Assembly: GCF_000384315.1 (NCBI RefSeq)
Contig: NZ_ARVW01000001.1
Location: 2,551,746-2,615,745, forward strand
Length of the DNA stretch: 64,000 nucleotides
From: Amycolatopsis nigrescens CSC17Ta-90
GTDB lineage: Bacteria > Actinomycetota > Actinomycetes > Mycobacteriales > Pseudonocardiaceae
Direction: 5' to 3'
The translations under genes were made by a program, and so were the position numbers. Positions 17,360 to 24,556 of the stretch are shown piece by piece. Position 1 is the stretch's first letter. Each line of letters starts with the position of its first letter. The notes below the pieces were generated by a model. That model saw only the letters and a program-made list of their open reading frames with translations, was not told where the DNA came from and did not search any database.

Positions 17360-17405
17360 GTCGTGAGTGAAAAGTGTTGCCCTGGCAACGCTTTTCACTC
17401 ACGAC
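17360..17405. repeat. family A intergenic palindrome, copy 2
   Basis: 22-bp arms (17360-17381, 17384-17405) with one mismatch; the outer sequence is GTCGTGAGTGAAAAG. It lies between the convergent coiled-coil and deoA genes, 10 bases after the + strand stop. Confidence 0.9.
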
Positions 17406-17426
17406 AGCTGACCTGCGGAAACGCCC

Positions 17427-18740
17427 TCAGCTTCGGATCGTTTCGAGCACGATGCCCCTGCCTCCCGCGGGGGCATCGTGCTTTCCGGGGTCCTCTGGCT
17501 CACCGGAGTCACTGACCACCAGGCCGCCGTCCAGCGCGGCCAGCGCGGCGGGCACCGCGTCCGGGGTGTCGGTGTGCAGTTCCAGCAGCGGCTGCCCACG
17601 CGCCACCCGCTCCCCCGGCCTGGCCAGGCAGCGAATCCCGGCCGCGTACTGCACCCGTTCGCCGCGACGCGCCCGGCCGGCGCCGAGCCGCCAGGCCGCC
17701 ACCCCCACCGCATAAGCGTCCATAGTGGACAAAAGGCCGTCCAGCTCCGCCTCGACCACGTGCACGTGCGCCGGGACGGGCAGCGTGGCCTCCGGGTCGC
17801 CGCCCTGCGCGCGGATCATCCGGCACCAGGTCTCGTAGCCGCGGCCGGAGGCCAGCACCTCGGCCGGGTCGACCTCGCCGAGCCCGGCGAGTGTCAGCAT
17901 TTCCCGTGCCAATGCCAAGGTCAGCTCGACCACGTCCGGCGGGCCGCCGCCGCGCAGCACGTCCACCGCCTCGGCCACCTCGACCGCGTTGCCCACCGCG
18001 TTGCCCAGCGGGGTGCTCATGTCGGTGAGCAGCGCGGTGGTCGCGACCCCGTGCGCGGCGCCGATCTCGACCAGCGCCCGTGCCAGCTCCCTGGCCTGGT
18101 CCCGGGTCTTCATGAACGCGCCGGAGCCGGCCTTGACGTCCAGTACCAGACCGGCCGAACCCTCGGCGATCTTCTTGCTCATGATCGAGCTGGCGATCAG
18201 CGGGATGGACTCGACCGTGCTGGTCACGTCCCGCAGCGCGTAGAGCTTGCGGTCCGCCGGCGCCAGTCCCTCGGTGGCCGCGCAGACGACCGCGCCGACG
18301 TCCTCGAGCTGCTTGAGGATCTCGGCGGTGGAAAGTTCCGCACGCCAGCCGGGAATGGACTCCAGCTTGTCCAGGGTGCCGCCGGTGTGCCCCAGCCCGC
18401 GGCCGGACAGCTGCGGCACGGCCGCGCCGCAGGCGGCGACCAGCGGCGCCAGCGGCAGCGTGATCTTGTCGCCGACCCCGCCGGTGGAGTGCTTGTCCAC
18501 GGTCGGCCGGGAGACGCGCAGCTCCAGCCGTTCGCCGGAGTCGATCATCGCGCCGGTCCAGCGGGCGGTCTCGGCGGCGTCCATGCCGCGCAGGAAGATC
18601 GCCATGGCCAGCGCGGCCATCTGCTCCTCGGCGACCACGCCGCGGGTGTAGGCGTCCACCACCCAGGCGATCTGCTCGTCGGTCAGCCGCCCGCTGTCCC
18701 GCTTGGCCCGGATAACGTCAACAGCGGCAAAAGGCTCCAC
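17427..18740 (-). CDS. deoA: thymidine / pyrimidine-nucleoside phosphorylase
   Basis: Cleaves thymidine (and possibly other pyrimidine nucleosides) with phosphate to base plus (deoxy)ribose 1-phosphate. The 437-residue protein has the family signature SGRGLGHTGGTLDKLESIPGW, the phosphate site VDKHSTGGVGDK, KAGSGAF and IASSIMSKK. GTG 18740 (VEPFAAVDVIRAKRDSG) is chosen because homology starts there; extending to 18788 would overlap cdd. It is last in the nucleoside uptake operon, 16 bases after cdd, so imported nucleosides are deaminated and then phosphorolysed. The spacer contains a half copy of palindrome family A. Confidence 0.94.
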   Translation of the reverse strand: MEPFAAVDVIRAKRDSGRLTDEQIAWVVDAYTRGVVAEEQMAALAMAIFLRGMDAAETARWTGAMIDSGERLELRVSRPTVDKHSTGGVGDKITLPLAPLVAACGAAVPQLSGRGLGHTGGTLDKLESIPGWRAELSTAEILKQLEDVGAVVCAATEGLAPADRKLYALRDVTSTVESIPLIASSIMSKKIAEGSAGLVLDVKAGSGAFMKTRDQARELARALVEIGAAHGVATTALLTDMSTPLGNAVGNAVEVAEAVDVLRGGGPPDVVELTLALAREMLTLAGLGEVDPAEVLASGRGYETWCRMIRAQGGDPEATLPVPAHVHVVEAELDGLLSTMDAYAVGVAAWRLGAGRARRGERVQYAAGIRCLARPGERVARGQPLLELHTDTPDAVPAALAALDGGLVVSDSGEPEDPGKHDAPAGGRGIVLETIRS

Positions 18741-18749
18741 GCTCAAGGT

Positions 18750-18766
18750 TTTCCACTCACGAGGGT
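18750..18766. repeat. half copy of a family A palindrome
   Basis: Seventeen bases (TTTCCACTCACGAGGGT) match the right arm and flank of the family A copy at 48259-48308 exactly. The left arm is missing. The fragment overlaps the last codon and TGA stop of cdd and the space before deoA. Confidence 0.6.
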
Positions 18767-19146
18767 AGGTCGGTGGGCCCGAAGGCATCGGGCAGGACGT
18801 CGGACATGGGCAGCACGCCGCGCGGGGTGTCCACCTCGCAGTCCGGGCCGCCCAGCTCGAACAGGATCTGGCGGCAGCGACCGCACGGCATCAGCAACTC
18901 GCCCTCGCCGCTGCGGCAGGCGACCGCGACCAGCCTGCCGCCGCCGGAGAGCCGGAGCTGCCCGGCCATCGTGCACTCGGCGCACAGGCCGAGGCCGTAG
19001 GACGCGTTCTCCACGTTGCAGCCGAGCACGACGCGGCCGTCATCCACCAGCCCGGCCACGCCGACGTGCAGCCCGGAGTACGGCGCGTACGCGCTCTTCG
19101 CGGCCTGCACCGCGCTCGCCCGCAGGGCTTCCCAGTCCACCGTCAT
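18757..19146 (-). CDS. cdd: cytidine deaminase
   Basis: Deaminates cytidine and deoxycytidine to uridine and deoxyuridine. The 129-residue protein has the zinc site of the homotetrameric class: Cys55 and catalytic Glu57 in LCAECTMAGQL, with Cys88 and Cys91 in PCGRC. CNVENASYGLGLCAE is the nucleoside-binding stretch. The ATG overlaps the upstream permease stop (TGATG), so translation is coupled. Its last codon and stop lie in the half palindrome at 18750-18766, so the extreme C-terminus was probably set by that element. Confidence 0.96.
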   Translation of the reverse strand: MTVDWEALRASAVQAAKSAYAPYSGLHVGVAGLVDDGRVVLGCNVENASYGLGLCAECTMAGQLRLSGGGRLVAVACRSGEGELLMPCGRCRQILFELGGPDCEVDTPRGVLPMSDVLPDAFGPTDLPS

Positions 19147-20426
19147 CAGTCACCCTCACCACGGCGGTACCTGGCCCCGTCGGCCTTCGGCGGCCGGAGC
19201 CGCTGCGAGGCCACCGCGAGCACGATCAGCGTGACGAAGTGCGCGGTGTACGGGATCAGGTCGCTGGGCAGGTCGTCGTTGGCCCAGTAGATGTAGTACA
19301 GGACCCCGGCACCGACCACGCCGAGCGCGGCCGCGATCCACCGCCGGCGGATCAGCTGCACCACCACGATCACGCCGAGCAGGATCACCGCGCCGTAGAG
19401 CAGCGCGAGCACCGCCTCGCCGCCACCGGAGAGCTGCAGGCCGTCCGCGTACCCGAACAGCGCGGCGCCGCCGAGCAGCCCGCCAGGCCGCCAGTTGCCG
19501 AAGATCATCGCGGCCAGGCCGATGTACCCGCGCCCGTTGGTCTGGTTCTCCAGGTAGTCCGCGCCGCCGGCGAGCAGCACCAGCGAGGCGCCGCCCATCC
19601 CGGCCAGCGCGCCGGAGATCAGCATCGCGATGTACTTGTGCAGGTAGACGTTGACGCCGAGGGACTCGGCCGCGACCGGGTTCTCCCCGCAGGACCGCAG
19701 CCGCAGCCCGAACCGGGTGCGCCACAGCACCAGGTAGCTGACCGGCACCAGCAACAGCGCCAGCATCGCCAGCGGCGAGACCTCGGTGATCAGCCCGCGG
19801 ATCAGCCCGGCCGCGTCGGACAGCCCGACCCGCTGCTGCGCTTCCAGGTCACCGAGCCAGTCGGAGAGGAAGGTGGCCGAGTAGGTGTCGAACTTCGGCA
19901 CCGTCGGCGACTGCCGCGGGTTTCCCGACAGCGGCTCGAACACCAGCGTCGCCAGGTACTTCGCGACCCCGAGGCCGAGCAGGTTGATCGCCACACCGGA
20001 GACGATGTGGTTGACGTTGAAGGTCACCGTGGCCACCGCGTGCAGCAGCCCGCCGAGCGCGCCGAACACGATCGCGGCCAGCAGCCCGGCCCAGACCCCG
20101 CCGTAGAAGGCACCCCAGGCCGCGCCCCAGGTGCCAAGGATCATCATGCCCTCGAGGCCGATGTTGATCACGCCGGCGCGTTCCGCCCACAGCCCGCCGA
20201 GCGCGGCGAGCAGGATCGGCAGCGCCAGCCGCAGCGCGGTCTGCGAGGTGTTGGTCGAGGTGAGGGTGTTGATCCCGGTCAGGTAGGACGCGGTGGACAG
20301 CACGCCGATCGCGACGACCGCCCAGATCACGCCCCTGGCCCAGCCGGGGATCCGCCGCTTCGACGGCGGCGTTGGCACGGTGGCCGGGCCGCCGGAGTCC
20401 GGGCGGGTGAACAGGTCGATGCTCAC
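19146..20426 (-). CDS. nucleoside ABC transporter permease (second subunit)
   Basis: Membrane subunit of a BMP-type nucleoside importer (RnsD/NupQ-like), 426 residues with about ten hydrophobic segments. Family signatures include ALRLALPILLAALGGLWAERAGVINIGLEGMM and SCGENPVAAESLGVNV. GTG 20426 (VSIDLFTRPD) overlaps the preceding permease stop by four bases (GTGA). The C-terminal extension after residue ~395 (RRRWIAAALGVVGAG...) is longer than in minimal members. It forms the heterodimeric channel with the gene at 20423-21523. Confidence 0.93.
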   Translation of the reverse strand: MSIDLFTRPDSGGPATVPTPPSKRRIPGWARGVIWAVVAIGVLSTASYLTGINTLTSTNTSQTALRLALPILLAALGGLWAERAGVINIGLEGMMILGTWGAAWGAFYGGVWAGLLAAIVFGALGGLLHAVATVTFNVNHIVSGVAINLLGLGVAKYLATLVFEPLSGNPRQSPTVPKFDTYSATFLSDWLGDLEAQQRVGLSDAAGLIRGLITEVSPLAMLALLLVPVSYLVLWRTRFGLRLRSCGENPVAAESLGVNVYLHKYIAMLISGALAGMGGASLVLLAGGADYLENQTNGRGYIGLAAMIFGNWRPGGLLGGAALFGYADGLQLSGGGEAVLALLYGAVILLGVIVVVQLIRRRWIAAALGVVGAGVLYYIYWANDDLPSDLIPYTAHFVTLIVLAVASQRLRPPKADGARYRRGEGD

Positions 20427-21523
20427 AGGGCCCCTCCTTCGCTGACGCCGGCCGGTTTGCGGTTGCCGTTGCCCGCCAGCGCCCGGCCCACCTTGCGTTG
20501 CTCGGCGGCCAGGTCGGCGCGCTTGACGATCTCGTAGGCCACCACCACCGACAGCACGATGGTGCCCTGCATGATGGTCGCGATCTCCTTCGGCACCTGG
20601 ATCTGCTCCAGCGACACCGCGGACTTGTCCAGGAACGCCCACAGCAGCGCGCCGAGCGCGATCCCGGCCGGGTGGTTGCGGCCGAGCAGCGCGACCGCGA
20701 TCCCGGTGAAGCCGTACATCTGGGTGGACGTGATGCCGTAGCTGAAGTCCCGGCCAAGCAGCTCGGGCATGGCCACCAGCCCGGCCACCGCGCCGGAGAG
20801 CAGCATCGCGATCAGCGTCATCCGCTTGGCGTTCACGCCGCCGGCCGCGGCCGCCGTGCCGGACTCACCGCTGGCCTTCAGCTCGAAGCCGAACCTGGTG
20901 CGGTTGAGCATGAACCAGTAGGCCGCACCGACCAGCGCCGCGATGAACACGAAGCCGAACAGCTCGCCGGAGCCGAGCGGGATGCCCGGGATGGTGCCGG
21001 ACTCCTCGATCGGCTTGGTGCTCACGTTGTTGCCGGTCTGCACGCCGAACTGGTCCGGGTTGACCAGGAAGGCCACGATACCGGCCACGATCGAGTTCAG
21101 CATGATCGTGGAGATGACCTCGCTGACCCCGCGGGTGACCTTCAGGATCGCCGGAATGGCCGCGTACGCCGCGCCCGCGATCGTCGCCACCGCGATGATC
21201 ACCACCACGTGGATCACCGGCGGCAGGTTCAGCGCGCCACCGACGATCGCCGCGATGATCGCGGCGAACCGGTACTGGCCCTCCACCCCGATGTTGAACA
21301 GGTTCATCTGGAAGCCGATGGCCACCGCCAGCCCGGCCAGGTAGTACACCGTGGCCAGGTTCACCGTGTCCACCGCGACGGTGCCCTCGAACAGCTGCCC
21401 TGCCATGGTGCCCAGCGCGCGCAGCGGGTCAGCTCCGGAAACCACCAGCGCGATCGAGGACAGCAGCAGGGAGAAGACGATGGCGATCAGCGGTGGCAGC
21501 AGCCTGGTACGCCAGCTACTCAT
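20423..21523 (-). CDS. nucleoside ABC transporter permease (first subunit)
   Basis: First membrane subunit of the BMP-type nucleoside importer (RnsC/NupP-like), 366 residues. Diagnostic stretches are ATVYYLAGLAVAIGFQMNLFNIGVEGQY, TRGVSEVISTIMLNSI and RFGFELKASGES. ATG 21523 overlaps the ATPase stop (ATGA). A frame extension upstream belongs to the antisense of the ATPase gene and is rejected. It pairs with the downstream permease. Confidence 0.94.
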   Translation of the reverse strand: MSSWRTRLLPPLIAIVFSLLLSSIALVVSGADPLRALGTMAGQLFEGTVAVDTVNLATVYYLAGLAVAIGFQMNLFNIGVEGQYRFAAIIAAIVGGALNLPPVIHVVVIIAVATIAGAAYAAIPAILKVTRGVSEVISTIMLNSIVAGIVAFLVNPDQFGVQTGNNVSTKPIEESGTIPGIPLGSGELFGFVFIAALVGAAYWFMLNRTRFGFELKASGESGTAAAAGGVNAKRMTLIAMLLSGAVAGLVAMPELLGRDFSYGITSTQMYGFTGIAVALLGRNHPAGIALGALLWAFLDKSAVSLEQIQVPKEIATIMQGTIVLSVVVAYEIVKRADLAAEQRKVGRALAGNGNRKPAGVSEGGAL

Positions 21524-23091
21524 GAAGCTTCCTCCACAGTGGACACTCCGGTCATCGCGGAGCCGAGTTCCTGCGGGGTGACCGTGGCCGGGTCCGCTTC
21601 GCTGACCAGACGGCCGCGCAGCATCACCCGGATCGTGTCGGACAGCCCGATCAGCTCGTCCAGGTCCGCCGAGATGAGCAGCACCGCCAGCCCGGCCGCG
21701 CGGGCGTGGCGGATCTGCTCCCAGATCAGCGCCTGCGCGCCGACGTCCACCCCGCGGGTCGGGTGCGAGGCGATCAGCAGCACCGGGTCGCCGGAGAGTT
21801 CCCGGCCCACCACCAGTTTCTGCTGGTTGCCGCCGGACAGCGCGGCCGCCGGCACGTCGATGCCGGGGGTGCGCACGTCGTAGTCCTCGACGATCCGCTC
21901 GGTGTCCTTGCGGGCGCCCGCGATGTCGAGCAGCTGGCCCTTCGCCACCGGCCTGCGGGTCTGGTAGCCCAGCATCCGGTTCGCCCACAGCGGCTGGGTG
22001 AGCAGCAGGCTGTGCCGGGTGCGGTCCTCGGCGATGTAGCCGATCCCGGCCTCGCGCCGGGCCAGCGTGCCGAGCCTGGTCAGGTCGCGGGCCTTGCCCT
22101 CGGCGTCGACCAGCTCGATCCGGCCGCCGCCGGCCCTGCGCATGCCCATGATGGTCTCGACCAGCTCGGTCTGCCCGTTGCCCTCGACCCCGGCGACGCC
22201 GAGCACCTCACCGGCGCGCACGGAGAACGAGATATCGGAAAGAACCGCCCGCGCTGTGTCATGGGTCCCCTCGGCGTCCAGGCGCAGCTCGGTCACCCGC
22301 AGCACGTCCCGGTCGGTGACCGTGGACTCGCGGGTCTCCGGCCTCGGCAGGTCGCGGCCGACCATCATCTCGGCCAGCTCGCGGGAACTGATCTTCTTCG
22401 GGTCCGCGGTGCCGACCGTGGTGCCCCGGCGGATCACCGTGACGGTGTCCGCGATGGCCCGCACCTCGTCCAGCTTGTGCGAGATGAAGATGAAGGTGAA
22501 GCCCTGCTCCTGCATGGCGCGCACGGTGCTGAACAGCGCGTCCACCTCCTGCGGCACCAGCACCGCGGTCGGCTCGTCCAGGATCACGATCCTGGCGCCC
22601 CGGTAGAGCACCTTGACGATCTCCACCCGCTGGCGGTCGGCCACCCCGAGCTGTTCGAGCAGGGTGTCCGGGCGCGCGTTCAACCCGGTCCGCTCGGCGA
22701 GCTCGGCCAGCTTCGCGCGGGCCTTGCGGCCGATGCCGTGCAGGCTCTCCGCGCCGAGCAGCACGTTCTCCTGCACGGTCAGGTTGTCGGCAAGCATGAA
22801 ATGCTGATGCACCATGCCGATCCCGGCCATGATGGCGTCCTGCGGGTTGCGCAGGCGCACCTCTTCGCCGTTCACCGAAATGGTGCCCTCGTCGGGCTGC
22901 TGCATTCCGTAGAGGATTTTCATCAGCGTGGACTTGCCGGCGCCGTTCTCACCGCAAACCGCGTGCACCTCACCGGCGCGCACCGTCAGGTTCACATCGG
23001 AATTGGCCACCACACCGGGAAACCGCTTGGTGATCCCGGACAGTTCGACGACCGGCACGGCACCGCTGGACGCGGGTTCAGGATTAGTCAT
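21520..23091 (-). CDS. nucleoside ABC transporter ATP-binding protein (two fused NBDs)
   Basis: A 523-residue tandem ATPase of the sugar/nucleoside (CUT2/BMP) class. NBD1 has Walker A GENGAGKST, the usual degenerate signature (LGVADRQRVEIVKVLYRG) and Walker B IVILDEPTAVL. NBD2 has a degenerate Walker A (GVEGNGQTEL), LSGGNQQKLVVGREL and a Walker B-like VLLIASHPTRGVD. This asymmetry is normal for the family. ATG 23091 (MTNPEP) is preferred over an in-frame GTG at 23103. It lies 72 bases after the lipoprotein gene, with a terminator-like hairpin between, which would lower expression relative to the binding protein. Confidence 0.94.
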   Translation of the reverse strand: MTNPEPASSGAVPVVELSGITKRFPGVVANSDVNLTVRAGEVHAVCGENGAGKSTLMKILYGMQQPDEGTISVNGEEVRLRNPQDAIMAGIGMVHQHFMLADNLTVQENVLLGAESLHGIGRKARAKLAELAERTGLNARPDTLLEQLGVADRQRVEIVKVLYRGARIVILDEPTAVLVPQEVDALFSTVRAMQEQGFTFIFISHKLDEVRAIADTVTVIRRGTTVGTADPKKISSRELAEMMVGRDLPRPETRESTVTDRDVLRVTELRLDAEGTHDTARAVLSDISFSVRAGEVLGVAGVEGNGQTELVETIMGMRRAGGGRIELVDAEGKARDLTRLGTLARREAGIGYIAEDRTRHSLLLTQPLWANRMLGYQTRRPVAKGQLLDIAGARKDTERIVEDYDVRTPGIDVPAAALSGGNQQKLVVGRELSGDPVLLIASHPTRGVDVGAQALIWEQIRHARAAGLAVLLISADLDELIGLSDTIRVMLRGRLVSEADPATVTPQELGSAMTGVSTVEEAS

Positions 23092-23117
23092 TCGCGAAGA
23101 CACCCCAAATCACGTAA

Positions 23118-23150
23118 GGGGCCCGGGAAGGGATTGCCTTCCCGAGCCCC
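23118..23150 (-). terminator. intraoperonic attenuator-like hairpin
   Basis: Arms 23118-23131 and 23137-23150 (14 bp, one mismatch; GGGAAGG/CCTTCCC core) with a 5-base loop, between the binding-protein stop and the ATPase start. It has no T tract. It probably makes or protects the higher level of the lipoprotein mRNA. Confidence 0.6.
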
Positions 23151-23163
23151 GCACGCGACGGCT

Positions 23164-24315
23164 CTATTTCTGCGGCTTGTCCGACACCGAGATGGCGCCG
23201 GAGACGATCTGGGCCTTGTACCCTTCCAGGACATCCTTGATGTCGTCGACCTTGCCACCCGTGGTCGAGTAGCCGACGCCGTCCACCTTCAGGTCGAAGC
23301 GCTTGGGCAGCGTGCTCAGGTCGTTCTTGGCCACGGCCTGGATGTAGTCGAACACGGCCACGTCGACCCGCTTGATCATGGACGTCATGATCACGTCCCG
23401 GACCGCTTCCACGGTCTTCTGGTTGTACTGGTCGGAGTCGACCCCGATGGCCAGCGCGTTACCGGCCTTCGCGGCCTCGAACACGCCCTTACCGGAGGCG
23501 CCGGCGGCGTGGTAGACCACGTCCGCGCCCTTGTCGATCTGGGCCTTGGCCTTGACGTTGCCCTTGGCCGGGTCCTGGAAACCGGAGATGTCGCCGGCCG
23601 GGGTCAGGTACTCGTCCTCGATCTTGACCTTGTTCGACGCGGCCTTGGCGCCCTGCAGGAAGCCGGCCTCGAACTTCTGGATCAACGGGGTGTCCACCCC
23701 GCCGACGAAGCCGATGTGGCAGCTCTTGCTCTTGTAGACCGCGGCGACCCCGGCCAGGAACGAGCCCTGCTCCTCGGCGAAGACCAGCGGGGTGACGTTC
23801 GGGGCCTTCACCGAGTCGTCGTCCACAATGGCGAACTTGGTGTTCGGGAACTTCGGCGCCACCACCTCGACCGCCTTCGCGTAGGCGAAGCCCACCGCCA
23901 CGATCGGGTTGAAGCCCTCGGTGGCGAGCTGGGTCAGCCGCTGCGCCTTGGCGTCCTCGGACTCGCTGGCCGAAGCAGTGCTCTCGTTGGTGTCCTTGAC
24001 ACCCATGTCCTGCTTGGCGCGGTCCACCCCGGCCGCCGCCGCGTCGTTGAAGGACGCGTCACCGCGGCCGCCCACGTCGAAGGCGAGGCCGACGCGCAGC
24101 GCGCTGGCGTCCACCTTCTCCCCGGCGGCGCTGGAGCTGGACGAGGCCGCGGGCGCCGCGGCGGGCTTGGGCGCGGTCGCGCACGAGCCGCCCTGGTCCC
24201 CGGTTGCGGCATTGTTGTTGTTACCGCTGTTGCCGGAGTCTTTGGCGCAGCCTGCCAGTGTGATGACACCGGCCATGGCGATCGCCGCCAGCGCGGTTCC
24301 TCGCGTGCGATGCAA
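23164..24315 (-). CDS. BMP-family nucleoside-binding lipoprotein
   Basis: Exported, lipid-anchored binding protein of the nucleoside importer, 383 residues. The signal peptide TALAAIAMAGVITLAGC ends in a lipobox Cys, followed by a low-complexity Asn/Ala/Ser linker (NNNNAATG, AAPAASSSSS). The mature domain shows BMP signatures VGLAFDVGGRGDASFND, VGFAYAKAVEVVAPKFP, FAEEQGSFLAGV and GIGVDSDQ-like AIGVDSDQYN. The start is a TTG at 24315: it lies nine bases after a strong GGAGGG RBS and directly precedes the signal peptide. No ATG or GTG fits, and upstream in-frame codons read non-signal sequence. It is first in the operon that ends with cdd and deoA. Confidence 0.92.
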   Translation of the reverse strand: MHRTRGTALAAIAMAGVITLAGCAKDSGNSGNNNNAATGDQGGSCATAPKPAAAPAASSSSSAAGEKVDASALRVGLAFDVGGRGDASFNDAAAAGVDRAKQDMGVKDTNESTASASESEDAKAQRLTQLATEGFNPIVAVGFAYAKAVEVVAPKFPNTKFAIVDDDSVKAPNVTPLVFAEEQGSFLAGVAAVYKSKSCHIGFVGGVDTPLIQKFEAGFLQGAKAASNKVKIEDEYLTPAGDISGFQDPAKGNVKAKAQIDKGADVVYHAAGASGKGVFEAAKAGNALAIGVDSDQYNQKTVEAVRDVIMTSMIKRVDVAVFDYIQAVAKNDLSTLPKRFDLKVDGVGYSTTGGKVDDIKDVLEGYKAQIVSGAISVSDKPQK

Positions 24316-24504
24316 GGTCTGTCTCCCTCCCCGCTGTGTACAACGGTGTGCCCAGGTCCGATCCCAGATGTCGGACTCGACTGGCGAACCGTACCTGTCC
24401 GCCACTGAAGGGACATACCTAAGGCACCGCACGTAACCTAAATGTTTGCTCAACCTACTTACCCGCACCCACTCCCTCACTTACCGTTACCCCGCAAAGG
24501 TCTC

Positions 24505-24549
24505 TCAAGGCCACCTTTGCCACCTTGCAGGTTGCAAAGGTGGCCTTGA
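24505..24549. repeat. family B intergenic palindrome, copy 2 (variant)
   Basis: 16-bp arms TCAAGGCCACCTTTGC and complement (24505-24520, 24534-24549); the inner stem continues with ACCT/AGGT. It is 7 bases from the GH97 stop and is a divergent member of family B. Confidence 0.85.
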
Positions 24550-24556
24550 GGGACCA

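Noticed and set aside
17478..20537. 1019-codon + strand open frame opposite deoA, cdd and the permease
   Set aside because: It is antisense to well-supported genes, has no recognisable domain, is Arg/His/Gln/Gly-rich as expected of GC-rich shadow frames, and lacks an RBS.
21706..24408. 900-codon + strand open frame opposite the ATPase and binding protein
   Set aside because: Antisense shadow of strongly conserved ABC transporter genes; low-complexity composition and no motifs.
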